From assembly GCA_013399695.1 (NCBI GenBank), contig VXAU01000294.1, positions 1,191,830 to 1,255,829 on the forward strand: a DNA stretch of 64,000 nucleotides. The letters run 5' to 3'. Positions within the stretch are counted from its first letter, which is position 1, and every line of letters starts with the position of its first letter. The DNA is from Formicarius rufipectus. Lineage: Eukaryota > Chordata > Aves > Passeriformes > Formicariidae. Shown here one piece after another: positions 45,501 through 60,500 of this stretch. The position numbers were made by a program, and so were the translations under genes. The notes beneath the pieces are model-generated. The model searched no databases. It had not been told where the DNA came from and saw only the letters and a list, made by a program, of their open reading frames with translations.

Positions 45501-48500
45501 TTTTTCTTTCTGTATTGTTTTTATTGTGCAGATCTGGCATAGCTTTGTCTAAAAGCCTCCATTGTTTTGATATCTGATGGCTAAATGGAAAGACTAGATT
45601 TAGTTAGTGTCACGTGAAGACTGAATAGTTGTTTGGGAAAGTAGATGCGTGAGATGACTGAAAGATGAATATTCACTGATTTGCTAAATGAATTATGAGA
45701 AATCTAATTTACTGAAAAGTAATTTAAGTTCAAAAGACTTGAAAGACATGGAAACCAGATATATAGGAAAATGTCTTGACATAGCAAAATGTATAATAAA
45801 ATAGGGGGTAGGAGAGAAACAGGTGAAATGCCACTGCTGAGAATTTTTTCTGTGAGGCTGAATATAAGCCAGCAGACTTACCAATGGACGCTGAAAGAAA
45901 CTGTATAATTTTTCAGAAAAACAATGTGAATTCTAGTTACTTAGAATGAAGTTTGATTTTCTGATCTTTCTTAATTAGGATCTAATTGCATGGTACCGAA
46001 TTGCAAACATTGTCTCCTCAGCTGTTCTCTTGGTAACTGTTAGAAGAACAAGTAAAAAAAAAAAAAAAAGGAAAAATTAATCTGCTCAGTGTGAAATGTT
46101 TCCTTATACACTATAATTTCAGATTCTATCTGACCGATACCATTTGCAAGATGTTCTGGAACGATCTGATCAGGTTATTGGTGAGGCAAAAGACTTGTTT
46201 GGAAATGCTCCTCGCACACGAACAGGTAGACTATCTCATCTTTGTCGTAGTGTTTTTAAGATAATTTTCCTGCTTTTCATAAATAGTCTTGCTTTGCCAA
46301 GTGCTCTTTTTAACTGTTTTCATCTCATCATCTAACATAATATGATTGTTCCTGTTCATGTTAGATGAAACACAGATGAGGATAACACTTCCCATGGCAG
46401 GGCAGAATGACCCTTGGGTGGTTATTCCACTGTGGAATTTCACACCATGTAGTGTGAAACACCTCCTGCTCACCATTTCACAGCCAAGCTACTGGCCCAT
46501 GCAGAACACCACTTTGAGCCACTGTAGTGGTTCTGGTTCTTACTGCTACATGGGCTGGCTGCCTGCTCTCGGATATTGCTGAAGATTTATCAGCAATTGG
46601 TGAATGAAGCTTTTCCTTTTCTTAGATTGGTTTGTGACTCCTTGTGCTGTTGGAAGGCAGGACCGGCTGTTTGCATGTGAAATCATAAACTTAAGTTTTT
46701 TTTCTGTGTAGGCTGCCATTCTCTTTTGTTCTTAGTGACTGTTTCATCCTGCATGCTGCTTTTTCACACGTGTATTTACACAGTGAGAAGGACAAAAGCC
46801 CGGTACATGGCCAAGTGTGTTAAGATAATTCTATGGTTGGTACTTGGCCGTTGTTTAAAGCAACTTGACATCCCTATGACCCTTTTTGTGCAAAGTACAG
46901 GAACTTTCTTTTCAGTTCAAAGTCTTGTGACCTAAGTACAGACCAAGTCCTCTCTGTTTTTCCCTGTGTTGTCTAACTCCCCTAGGTTTCCCTAACGTAA
47001 CAATGGCTCCTAACTGTGACCTAGAATCTCCTCAAGGACCCATTGTACGAAAATGTGATCCTCCCAATCAGCTTTCCATCCTTAGTGAGTCTGTCATGGA
47101 TTCCCAGGTAATGTTTTGTTCCATGCATGTCCTGTGGCTTTTTTGTTTGCACAAAATAAGAATATTTCAAAGGTAGAGTTTGCAAGCAGACCTAAACCTG
47201 GGGTTTATGTGCTGTGTACCATGTTGATAACATTCACAGAAGATGAAGTTAAACAGAGGTGAGTTTATTTTATGAGATTATGGGGATCATGATTTTTTCA
47301 TTTCCTAACCTTTGGATAGGAGAAACAAATATCATGTCTTGTGGAAGCTCTCTCATAGTAGCATGCCCTCCCATTTGAATTCTGGAATTATCATGAAGAG
47401 AACAAAGTAATTACAGTCTAAAAGAAAAACTCTTGTATCACTTAAGTAATTGCTACATTTCAAAATATGTCTCTGATTTTCCAAGTGTGTCTGCATGTGT
47501 GGGGCCATAGGCCAGTTCACTCCATAGCCTTGATTAGTCCTACAAGTTTAGCTTTTAATATTTTGCATTATTTTGCAGTTATTCAGATTTGTTTAAAAAG
47601 TTTTTAAATTGTATAAATTTGTTTTAAGTTTCATTTAGATTGTCTTTGTGTTCAGTTTTCTTTTCATAACATGAGTTATACCAGGAATGCTCACTGTGGT
47701 TTGAGAACAGGCATATGATGCTCCCAGAGAACAGCTCAGTGATGAAGACCAAAACAGCTTTGTGGCAGCAAAAGTGATGGTGTCTTGTTCTCGTGGTTCT
47801 CTGCTCCTATTTCCTACTACCCTTCTCAAATACCTGTAATTTGTGTTGTAGTACTTCTCTGTCATGTGTTTTAGTGTGATATTTGTTGTTTGGTTGGTTG
47901 GGGTTTTTTTGGGTTGTTTTTGTGGTTTTTTTTTTTTAATTTGAAGTGTTAACTGCAGCATCTTTGTAAGCTGTATCACAGGATGCATCCTGCAGGACAG
48001 GATGACATTTTTAAAAGAAACATATACTGGTAATAAGCTTATGTTAGTTTTTCTTTTTCTTATATGCCTGCGAAAATCATAGTTAAAGACTATCTGATGA
48101 AACTTATCCAGAAACTCAGAAACCTGGTAGTTAGTCTTGGTTGCTTTTCATATAAATGAGGTGCATAGGATTGTATTTTGTTCATTCCATTTTACTCATA
48201 GAAGATGTGTAATTTTGCAAGTTTCATTACATGGTTGTTTACCTTGTAACATCAACTGGATGAAAGTTTACAAATGCTGTGATTTAAGTTGCTTTTTCTA
48301 TTTTCTGCCTGTTATATCTCTGTTTTGATACAGTCTTTAGAGCTTTTATTTTATTCTCCAGTTTATGTGATCTTCTTTGTCATCCAAAGAAAATATTGGA
48401 TATTGAATTAATCACTTGCTGTGTTAGTTTCAGAGACGATTGTCAGTATCAGTATTTCTCAGGTACTAAAGTGCTGCAAAACTTCCCAAAAAGGGGTCTG

Positions 48501-51500
48501 AGTTTGTTTTTTTTAATGTGCATGTTCTTCCCTAAATTTTGTTTTGAAAACTGAAATATTTTTGTTTTTTCTTGAAACAATTCTGTAAAATTGATCTCTG
48601 ACTTCTTCTGAAGCCCCTTTTGTTTTCTTTGTTGTCTTCTGAAAAGGCTCTTAATGAAAACGAAGAGGAAGCAATATCAGAAGATGGACTCCCTAATTCT
48701 TCGGGTTTCAAATCCAGCATCAATTCTGACAGGTCAGTACAAATCCATCCATTCAGGTTTCTAGCTGCTTAACACTGGAAATGAATAGCGTTAAAAGGTG
48801 TTGCATGGGTACAGTTAAGTTAGTTTTTCTGTTTCCCTTTGTCCTTCTTTGCTGATCTCAGAGTTGTAGAGAACAGTCTTGTAACATTCAGACTGGGAAT
48901 GAATGTGAGCAGGGAACTTGCCTGAGCAGTTGCAGCTAATTTTAGAAGCTCTATCTAGACTGAACAGATAATCTAGAATCATGCTATTGTCCTGTTACAA
49001 TTCACTGTTACGCTTGTTTTCAATGCAGGCTACTTTGGTTGTTGAGAGAACAAAATTCCTCAGTGAATTCTCAGCTGTGGGCCGAAAAGTATATGAGAAA
49101 ACCCACCTTATCACAGGAATCAAATGTGCCTTTGACTCCAACAACTGTTTCTCCATCGTTGGATCAGTCAGGTTGGAATTGACAAATTACAGCCTCTCAG
49201 GGGTTGTTAGGCTGTTCACATGACCCTGTCTGGAATTACTTTTCTGGGTGAGGGTTGAGAGATGGAGATGTATTAATTTGGCTCAGATGGATTTCCAGAC
49301 TAAAAAGCCAGCTCTTCTGATAAAATTACTTAATAACATAATTTGCCTGAAATATGTCATGTGTATCTTTTGTTTCGTTCTGTTTAAATCAGCCCTCAAT
49401 GCCACCAGTGTAATCAAGAGAACCCATTCAAGACTTCAGAGTGAAGACGAAGGGACTACAGACTCCACTGACACTGTGCGACAAGTGCTGAACCCAAACT
49501 CCAGGAAACAAAAGCAAATTGCAGCAAAGAGTTTAGTACTTTTAAAAATAATATACCTTTTGGCCAAGGTCCTTAATGTTATAAGAAAATGTAGGTTGAA
49601 AGGGGTCTTTGGAAGTCACCGCAGGGATAATGCCGAAGTTTGATGAGGGAAGGCCTTGTGGCTGGACATATCTAAAAGTATGGACATTCCACAGCTGCTT
49701 GTCCAGTGTTCTGCACATTCATTGACAAAGCCACTGACAAGTCCATAGGAAACTGGGAACATAAATATGACCCCTTGATGCTACCCATGACCTTGCGAGT
49801 CATGGAGTCCTCTCCTGCATGGGGCTTTTCTAGTTCTGATAGAGCTTTGTATTCTGTGCTGCCCAGACTTGTGATGTTTCAGTCTGCATATTCTACACAA
49901 GTTTGGGGACTGACATAGATACAAGTTGTAACATGAAAGGATTGGTGTAGATGAATTGCTTACTGAATATCAGAAAGCAGCTGATATTTTTCACTAGCAG
50001 ATTGTTTCCATGCTTTTAAATAGGAAAGAGGAAAATACAGATATCAAAGATAAAAGCACCAGTCATACTTGAGAGGCACTAATGTAGTGGCAGAAAATGT
50101 GTTTTTTGATTATCTGAAAATTGCTGGAATAACTGGGGATGTTCTTTGATGGTCCCTTTTAGCTTATGGCAACAGAGGACCTTGTCTTTGATTTACTTGA
50201 ATAAGCAATGTAATTTCTTTGGTACTGCAAAGCTTTCTATACAAGTTGAAATTCCAATGACTTTTTTTCCCCCTTCCCTCTCAGTGAAAAGAAAGCAAGC
50301 TGCACAGAACTCTGAACGGGAGAGGAGTGGTGAATCTCCAGCTAATTTAGTCCCCAGTGACCTTCAGAGGGACAACAAATCCAGCCTAGATGTTTTCAGC
50401 CGCATGATACATGAAGTGGAGCATGAATTGGAAGAATATGAGCGATGTACAGGTCGTGAGGTTCAAAAAACAGGGAGAAATGAAGGCCTCTCTGGGTTTA
50501 CATTGTCATTGGTGAATGCTCTCTGTCGACTGATGCGATACCTCAAAGAGGTGAGAAGACTTAGAATTGCTTCTGTAGAGTGGATGAAGTAGGGTATAAA
50601 GTTACTTTACAGATGTGAACTTTGGTCTTTCCTGGTTTCCAATCATTTTACATTGAACTCAGAGTATTATTGCTTATTACTTGGTTTGCATGCATTTAGG
50701 AATTAAAACTTCTATTTTGTTAGAAACTGATACTCCTATTGAACATGGGGGAGTTACGTCTCCAGGCGTCTAGTAGGAGAAAAGACCAACTGAAATAATT
50801 TTAAATTTTTTATTTAAATATGTTCAGACTTGTAGCAGGGTCAGGTCAGGTAATGACAGCCTTGTTTACAAATTCCTTTTCTTCCTTTGCATCCCTAAGC
50901 AACACTATTGTCACTAGAGCAGTGGACCCAAATACCCAATTTTCTTTGTTATTTCTCTTTTTCTGTCCAAAACAGCAACTTTACCTTGAGCAAGAATGAC
51001 CTGAAGTGTTCACTATAGCAGTGCATGGGTGGGAATGAATGGAATTCCATAAAGACGACTACCTATAAGCCATGTAGAACTTCTTTTTAAAAAAGGAAAT
51101 GAAAAAAAAAGTATGCTTTATTTCATCTGTAACCCAGAGCTATCAAGATGCAGCAGTGTTTCACAGCTTCATTTGGCCTATGTGGTGTTTTAAACAATAG
51201 TATGACAGTTTTTGCCCTCTTTAATAGGTGTAGGAGAATATGTTACCTAAATCCTAATGCTCTATTTCATAGCAAAGGTAATATATCTCTAGTGATTCTG
51301 GAACTGTCTTATTTTGTCTTGTGCCTTTTCAGAATGTATAACAATTTGCAGGGGGAACTGACCTTATGTTAAAATTGTATTTTTTTTTTCCTGAATGTAT
51401 AGCAACTTGTTCTTTGTATTACCCTTAATTAAATCTATATTGAAGAATTTTCTTCAATTAAGTTCTGTCTTGGGAGCAAATGGTAAATAATCAGTCTGGG

Positions 51501-54500
51501 AGTGAAAAGCAACTACCATTGGATGATGGACTTTAGCTGTGAAAGTCTTGTTTTAAAAGAAGTTAATAATGCTTGCTCTCTGTTAAGATTGTAACACCAA
51601 AGCAGGGAATTAAATTTGGGGGTTTTTGAGTTATAAGGAAGGATGATGGAATTCCATTAGAATATTTTCTGTTTATTTGGAATATATCAATATAATAGCC
51701 ATTAAATTTGTGCTATAATTGCAGTTATAACCCTATTTAAATTCTCTGATTTGTTTTTCACAAAAAGAAGTTATTCCTGAGCCCCAGACTTCCACCAAAG
51801 CTACTCCCAAATTTATTGCTTCTTGTGTTACCATTCCCTCCTCCCAGAAGCTGATTATTGCTTGTAGAGTTGTCTGCAACTCTCATAAATTTTACTACCT
51901 ACATTCATAAGTAGCAATATGAAGAAGTCACTCAAGTTACAAAATGTGGTTAAATGTATTCAAACTTGCTCGAAGTGCAGTGTGTATTTGTAATCTTAAG
52001 TGACTTTTCTGCTTTCCATGGAGGTTCAATTACAATTATAATTTGAGAATTTGGTGGGAAGAGCCACAGCTTGTTTTGGGTGTTTCCTAAGACCTGGTCC
52101 TTGTGATGGTAGACATAAATCAAGCACTTGTCTGCACCATCTGTCTTGTGTAACCAGGAGAGTTATCAGGTTTCCAATGCCTAAATTATAGCTGGCAGTG
52201 CATTTCAAGAAAATGACTTTGCAGGGGGTATTTAAAAAGCCTCTGATTTTAGTTAAACAGCCAGTCTTCCAGAAGTTTCAAAGCTTTTAGAGAGATTCCC
52301 TTTCTCTTCCAGTTTTGCTGCAGAAAAGGTGAATGCAGAAAAATTACAATAAAGTATGTTGGTTAATGTATTCTCAAAATTATATTTAAAAAGAAGGAAG
52401 AGAAACTTGAATTCCTGACGTTTTTAAGTGATTAAAAAATCAACACCTACAAGAAGAAGGTAGTGAGTACAGAAGAGGCTAGGAAAAGCGGGAAAAGGAA
52501 CTTCAGAAGTGTCTGCAAAACCATACAAAATTCTTGAAGGGAAGTGGATAAACTTGACGTGGTTTCTAAGTTAATTTGGATGTCATCTGCCAAATGTTAG
52601 AAGTAATCATTCCCACCACAACCCCATTCTGCTAGGAATGCTGTTTCTTTGCCAGGCTCACGGGGCAAAAAGAGTGTGGGCATACTCCCTGAATATGTGT
52701 TACTGTGTTTTCTCTCTTGCTGTTGCTGCATGTTGTGGTGAAGTGTTAAAGCTTGTGTGATTAGAGCTACAGCTGGCAGTGGGCCGGAACAAAGGTACTT
52801 CTTTCGGGATATACCAGACATAAATCCTATCTGGTGGTAGGATGCAGCTGTTAACCCTGATGTTTTCCCTGTGCATAAATGTGAGACACAGCTGCTTGGA
52901 AGCTCTTCCTCCAAGACTAGTGTAGCGCTGTTTAGGATTAGTAGGCACAGTAACGCATCCAGGTGATCTAAGTCACCAATAGGCTTCGTCACTGACCAGG
53001 GTAAAAGTGCTTATTTTGTGCTATCTTTGTGGTCTGAATAGATAGCAACATATGCAGGGGGTTTTTTTTTCATTTTCTGAGGCAGCCTGCTTCACTTGGG
53101 TCAGTGCAAAAAAACTGTTCTCTCTAGCTGGAAGAGAAACAAAAAATGGATTGCTTGTCTCTGATATTCTTAAGGGAGGTATGTCTGCCTGTCTTTGTCT
53201 CATCACCGTATCTGTGTTTTATTTTCAAAAATATTTATTTATTTTCTTTATGTGGCTGGAGGGATGTTTTGTCTTAATACTTCTTCCTTCGCTTTTTTCG
53301 CTTCTGATCCCAATGCCAGCAGAAAATTATTCAAGGTATGTTACGGGCAGTTCATGTTCTGATTTTTGTCTGGCAGCAAAAAAGAATACCCTAGTTGCTT
53401 TTCAGAGTCTCATGTTTTTGAGATGAGATGTATTTCTCTTATTCAGGGTTTCCTTTGAATAAATGCAGGGATCCATCTGTGGAAGGGCTCCATCTGCTAA
53501 TTCTGATGTGCTTATGTGAATTAGTTTACTTATGGTGGTCCAGAAAGTGGCAGTCATGTGTTCTGTTTATACATTAGAAGTGGAAGGGGTTCTTGTATTT
53601 CTTATACAGGCAGCCAGGCTAGTGCAGTTGTCCATCTGAAAAGAACGGATTGTTAATATCTTTTGAGGGTAAGAAGTTCTTTATAGTGAGGTTGTTTGCC
53701 TCATGTTCAAGTAGATTACTTAACAAATAAAGTTTTTCATCTTCTTTAAAAAAAATAAAATAATGGAAACTCCCTAGAACTTTGATGGAAAACATTAGAA
53801 AGCAAGTACTTTCTCCTTTATTTAGTCAAATTTGTTATTAATGAATAAAGAAAACCAAAGAATAGGCACAAGTAGCACAGGATGCAGACAAGCATCAGCA
53901 CACCTGGAGTTACTTGATTTTTGATGACGATTTAGTGACTTGAGAAACTGCATCTCTGCAGAGACACAATGGTTGTAGTTATGGCCTGTTGAAGTTGTAA
54001 AGGCAGAAGAACAAGGTTGTATAGAATTCTGTAGTGTTCTGGAGTAACAAAGAAAGAACAGTTCTCAAGTCCTGACAATTGGATTTTGTCATGAAAGTAA
54101 TTAAGTCAATTTACCAATAGTGGGAAGAGCTGTTACAGTGGGATGTCATATCAACCCATTCCTGTTTTCAAATATGAGTATGTATTGGTTTATAGTAGGT
54201 TTTAAACTTTTTCTCCCTCTTTAGACTGAAATGCAGCTGCATGAGAAAGAGGTGATGAGACAGCAGCAGGAGGAGATGTTGAATGAACACAGAGAACTGA
54301 TTGATGCTCTGACTGCAGAAGTACTTCTATTGAGGGAAGAAAACATAACAATGCAGGTACTGAGCCCCCCCTCACTCCCTACCCATCAGGATGGCTTGCT
54401 GGAATTCTGAGTTCTGTTGCAAATATGGCCTGAGATGTGTTGTCTCATGTTCTAGAGATTTTAACAATTAACAGAAAAAAAAAATAAGTAAAATTGAAAG

Positions 54501-57500
54501 AGAAGCTTGAGATTACGACAGCAGGTGCAGGTAAGGAATGTTTGGGAGGTTGTTACTTTATTTATCTTTAAGGCCTGAGAAAGTGAAACTGAGCTTTACC
54601 AATCTATAAGTTTAAGCATCTTCCTTCACACTTCTCTACTGTTAACACTACTGGAACAACAGAGTAGACTAGATGTAATACTACATTTTCTTTTCTTCAG
54701 TTTTTACTGGAGGTAGATTTGTCAATGGTTACATTTGGAAATGGAGTGACTAAGCAACCTTAGGTAGAAGTTAGGAAAAGGGAAAACAAATGACTTATAA
54801 ATGAGAAACTTGGGGGCAATATTATTTAATATCTCACTGGAACGTGACAGAACCGTGCAGTGGTTTTAAGAGGCCAAGTTTCTTACCAGGGCTGCTTGTG
54901 GTATATGATTTTCTAATTAATGTTGCTAGAATACAAATTTCTGTATCTCTCTTTTTGTCTTCCTTCTTTAGAAGAAGCTTCAGCAGTACATGACAGTAAC
55001 AGATGAAAAGCTGATGTCTCTCACACAAGCATTTAAAGGCCTCCCTTTGGTAGAACCTGGGAAAGAACAAAGCTCAAAACATTTTGGAATTGCAAGAAAA
55101 GGTCCGGCAAACAACCAAGGTGTGTATATACATATGTAAAGGATGAAACAGGAGTTGTGGCTATTTTATCCCTGTGGTGGAAAATCTGGGATTTAATAGA
55201 TGTCTGCTTGCATAAATACATCTTGAATAAGTGAATCTCATTTCAGTAAATTCATGTGCCATGGGTTCTGCTGTGAGCACAAGCACAAAAGAAGAGGAGT
55301 AGCCTTCCCCCATTAAGATGGCTTACAAAGTCAGGTTTATTCAGGGGGTGCTAAAAAAACCCTAGACAACAAAAAAAACCAAACCAAACAAATCAGGACG
55401 TTGCCTTCCTGTTGCTGTGGCAACGTGGCAGTAGGAGATTGGTTCTTCCATAAGGCACTGGAGGTCGCTGCTGACAGAAACAGCAGCTGCTAAGGCCCAG
55501 AATAAACCAGACAGAGGTCTGACTTGGTGTTTGCACCTTTATATGAGAGGTGAGTGACGAGTTGAGTGATACGGAGACAGACCAAGCTAAGCCAGTAGCA
55601 CTGATGGCTGAACTAACCAAACATGATTCACCTTGTACTTTTAACCACCCTTCACCACAGAGTTTTTTCCCAGTTGTTTTCCTGATCAGGTGTTTAAATA
55701 AATCGGTTTTGCTCTCAAGGTCAGTAACTCCTGGTGAATCCCAAGATTCCTTGGAGCTGTTTATATTTCATAGTTAAATGTTGTTTTGTGGATGTTTTTG
55801 TAGCTAAAAACTTTCTTGTCTTTTCAGATACCTGAGTTGTTACTGAGATTTTCCTCTATGTTGCTAATTCACTAAACTTTTTTTTTTCCCTATTTTTTGG
55901 TCATTTGTTTGTTTAATTTTTATCTCTGCTGTGTCTTTTTCTTTAGAAAAACCTGACATGACCTATTCTGAGCCCAGGACTGATGCAGGCAAGAAGCAAA
56001 ATATGCAGAAATTTCCACAGGAAGAATTTCCTTTCATGTTTCCCCTGGAGCCAGCTCACGTCTTCCAGCCAGCTGTGCTGTTATCCCCTCCTCAGCAAAA
56101 GAACAGTCAGGAGTTGTCTTCCCTCCAGAATGGTGAGATCCCTCTGGCTGTAGTAGACTTCAGAGTCTGTAAGAATCTGTATGCTTAGGCACATTGGCCC
56201 TACACCTGTAATTTCCTACTGCTACATTCCAATACGCATTTCTTTTCTTGCTGTGCCTGTTGCTGGGTATCCTTTAGACTTTCTCTTTTCCACCTGTTGT
56301 CAGCAGTCCTGTCAGTGGCAATCCAGACTGACATTTTTATTTTGTACTGGTTTTGGTTGTCACTTCTGTGTGATTGCTGTAGCTCTTGGTCGGTGACATA
56401 CAGCACATCATCTCAGATTTCCATCTGCCAATAGTGTAGTCCAGCCTCCATCACCTGTAATGCTGGGACCACAGAAGCCTGGAACTTCACTGCTTCTGCA
56501 GCCCATGTTGCAGACAAACCAGGATGTCTGTAGGCTGTGTACTCCTGCTTTGAACCAATCTTCCCAGCAAAGGGTTTTTTAGAAGCTCTGGGAGCCAGTT
56601 CCTCTTGGGTTTCATTTAATACATGGGAAATGTTTGAGGAAGTTTTGGATGAATTTACATGGTACTAAATAACTCAGTCTTGTGTCAGTGTCCATAGGCT
56701 TTAGGAGTTTCATCATAGGTTCATCATAGGTTGATGGCTCCGTTCTGGTTGTTGGGAGGAGGAAAGTTCATGGGGAGTGATTAGGGAAGCTGTTTCCCAT
56801 TTAAACTTACTGAGGTGAATGAGCAGAAAGGAGGATTATTTGTCACTCTCAAAATTAGCTGGTTCCTCCTGCAGCTGCATGCATCTTACTGAACATGAGA
56901 GGCAGATAGTTACCTATATGCTGGCTTGATGGGTGCTGACAGGAAGTAGGGCAGGTAGTGGGCTTTTGTGCTTTCCTTCCCCCTTTCAGCCACTTTCCTT
57001 TGTAAGCCATTTCCAGTCAGAAAAGTAACTAAAAGTCCTTTTCATTTTTAAGGTGTTGGCCGAGCAATTGGAAGTTTATATCTAGTTTAACTCAGTGGTG
57101 GGCTGCTGTGCTGTGAAGAGATACATAATAAATCCAGAGGAAATGAAGGCCTTGTTCTACAAAGAGCAGTGTCTGGTTTCAGTCGTGGTGAGAGCTGTCA
57201 GATGTCTGTCATTTGAAACAAGAATACAAAACTGTATTCCTAAACTTCACTACAGTTCAGCTATGTGATAAAGATGTTACTCTTCTAAGACTGATGCTAA
57301 ATGGCTCAGCAAATATTAAACTGACTGAATGTTTCTTTATGCTCAAGGATTCACAGAACACACTTGAGTGTAAATTTTTAAATGCTCTCTGCTCAAGAGG
57401 CAAAAACTATAGCTTGGCAAGGAATGGCCTATTTGGTATATAAAGCATAGAAAGTCGGGTTTTGATCACAACGTTCATCTTGGACTTAGCATGTAGCAGC

Positions 57501-60500
57501 TGACAGTGCTGTAACTTACGTAGTTATGTCTGTATGGTACATTATCTGTTTGCTGTAGATGACCACAAAATAGCTAACTACTTTTTCTGGCCACAGTGCT
57601 GCTTCTTTTTAGGGGCTGAGTAAATAGCTAGTTTATTATTATGCCAAAAGTCTGGTACTGTTTTGTTCTGTTATCCTGAAGGTTTTGTTAACAACCCAGT
57701 GTAAATATCAGAGCTGAAATGCAAGCTTAGAGTTTATTAGTTAAGGAAACTGAGTTTTGGAAAATAGAAGACTAAGAAGTAGTATTTGATCTATCAGCCA
57801 AGAAATTCAAAACAATATATTTTCTTCTCAGTTACTTTTCTCCAAATCTTTAATTAAATAATTTGTATATGACTTTTTGCAAAAGGAGATGTTAAACCTG
57901 GTGAGATCTTGCAGCAGGATGTTGCATAAATTGGTGTTGATCAGTAACATAACACCACTCAAGCTACATGTTACAATTCAAGTTCCCTTTTGATTATTAG
58001 TACTGTGATGCAACAGTCACTGTTAGTTTCTTCAATGAGGTTCATGTGCCTGTCGTTTATTTTCTGTTCATAGTGTTTACTGCCATTTCTCAGTCTCCTG
58101 AAAACAGTGAAAGAGAACCATGCAAGGAAAGGAGCTTACCTTCCTCCCTGAGGACACAGAGCACAACTGAAGAAAACTGTCTCATCTCTCAAAGGCAACC
58201 AAGTCCTTCTGCAGACAAAGACGTGGACAGTTCCCACAAGAAGATGAATCTGTCCTGCACAGGTGACACTAGAAAAAACAGCACAGCTGAAGAGTTATTT
58301 CCAAATAGTGATCTGCTGGGACAGATAGCTGATCTCACACGGCAGAATGCTCTAATTAGAGCTCAACTGAGCAAATTCAGAGACTCCTCTGGAGACACAA
58401 GTGACTGCCCAAATCAGCCAGACCCAGTACAAAATGCAAAGCCTAGTCCAGACTCTTCACAAGGACAGGTGAGAATTCAACAGAGAAGGAAGGCTGGATC
58501 CCCCTTTTGCTGATCTACTTTTCCATAGCTTACTGGTGCTTTTGTGTCTTTCCTGTTGTTAGTTGTTGTTCTTTTCATTTGTTTGCTTGGAGACTTGTGA
58601 TTTTTATCATTCCGTAAGGAGATCAACAGTAGTTTCTTACATTGGCCTTTGTTAAGTGTGCAGCTCATTTATAAGTTTAGGATAAGGTAATACTGCAAAA
58701 AGAGGTGTGATTGCAACATGATCAAATACTGTTCTTGTCACTTGGATAATATTAGCAGTGAAAGCACTGCACCAACCCACAGGTTCTTATCAAGCTTGTA
58801 AGATGGATATTTAAATCCACATCATACACTTCTTTTGCTATTGTGAGCCAGAAGCCCATGAGATTAAAGTTAGTGCAGGTACGTCTCTTGCAAATACTTG
58901 ATGACAGCATATGTGCTGTCTTGTCAGTCCTGTTCTGTGAAAATGCCAGAATCCTTGGGAAACAGAGACACTGAACAGGGCTTCAGTTCACATGGAAAAA
59001 CTTTAACCTGCAACTAAGCAGTTATTCAGTGACAAGCAAGTGAGTGGAATTAACATCAGAGAAACATCCCTGCAGTTGCTACTGACTTCACTTTTGTTCC
59101 GTCACAGTGGCTCACTGACTGTTCAATTAAGGATCCTAAATACTTTAGATTTTGTAATGTAAACATAGGCTGGGAGTGTTGTCACTTTCCACATTGTGTT
59201 GTGTTATGTAATATTTAGTTCATATTATTTATACAAGACCATGTAAACTTGCAGAAGGTTGTGGTTTTGTGGAAGCAATTAGTGAAGGGAAGAAGTCAAA
59301 GCAGGTTAAAACACAAACATAAATTCCAGGACACTTCTGCTAGAAACCTGCTTTTGCTTCACCACACCCTCCTGAATATGTGTCTCTGATGAAATACTCT
59401 ATTAACTGTGGTTAATTGCTGGATGGTTGATGGGTCTTTTTGCGATTTGTTTTTCTTGTTTCTTAAATTATGCAGACAGTAGCTGTGTTTTTCCTATTTG
59501 AAGACAGACCAGTTTAAAATATTGTAGTGTTTAGTCAGTTAAGGACTTAGATATAGGACAGTGAAAGGGAGGGACAAAATCAAATTTTTTGCAGGAGTTG
59601 CTAAATAATTATGTTCACTTTCAGTTTGAAAATGAAATGCATAGTAGTACTTGAAACATCTTGTGCGCTCTCCTTGATGGTGCGCACTCTAAGTTTTTCA
59701 GTGGAAGTAACTATCCTGTTATCCAAGTAGACTCATCTCATGGTATCGAAGAGCTTGGAGGAAAGAATAGCAGAGCTGAATCGCCAGAGTACGGAAGCAC
59801 GCGATAAACTGTTGCAGTTAATAGACCAGCAAAAATCAGCTGCTGCTGATGTGGTCCCTCCAATGCTGTCTCCTGTTCTGCCCCCATCCCTGAATTACCC
59901 TGGTAAGTACCCAGCCTCAGGGGAAACAAAAACTAGTAAGACAACGTTCCTCTCCTTCTGAGAGTTTTGTGTCCTTATCTTACTGGGTCTGTGGTTGTGG
60001 TCAGCAGTACACCTGCTGTTAATGACTGTGGTACAAACACTCCTTACTTCAGAGAGGTTAAAACATGTCAGCTAAACCTCTCCTAAAGTTAGTTTCTTAA
60101 TAATTAGTCTTCATAGTAAATCTGTTCTTTGCTTTGTTCTTGTCTGAAGAGCAGTTGCTATGTTTGAATATTAGGACTAATTTCCTTCATAGAAAAGATT
60201 GTCAAGCATTGGAATGGGCTGCCCAGTAAGGTGATGGAGTCACCATCCCTGGAAGTGTTTAACGAAAGAATGAACATGGCACTCAGTGCCATGTTGACGT
60301 GGTGGTGTTTGGTCATAGGTTGGGCTCAATGATCTCAGAGGTCTTTTCCAACCTCATTGATTCTGTGGTAGTCACTGTGCACTAGCACTAGGCTTTTAAT
60401 CCATCCCCTGTCCTGCAGAATCTTTTATAAAAAAGACCAAAGTATTTACATCAGGCTTCTGAAAATCATGGCAGAGGGGTTATCTAATTATCAACCACAT

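Larger units (their letters stand above)
46226..48646 (+). other. SPICE1: SPICE1 introns 4 and 5
   Basis: Introns at 46226-46985 and 47108-48646. A T/G-rich low-complexity tract is at 47881-47939. No transposon or RNA gene was recognised. Confidence 0.7.
54357..55946 (+). other. SPICE1: SPICE1 introns 10 and 11
   Basis: Introns at 54357-54971 and 55120-55946. Intron 11 contains an A-rich tract (55351-55392) and an almost perfect RFX X-box at 55411-55424. Confidence 0.7.
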
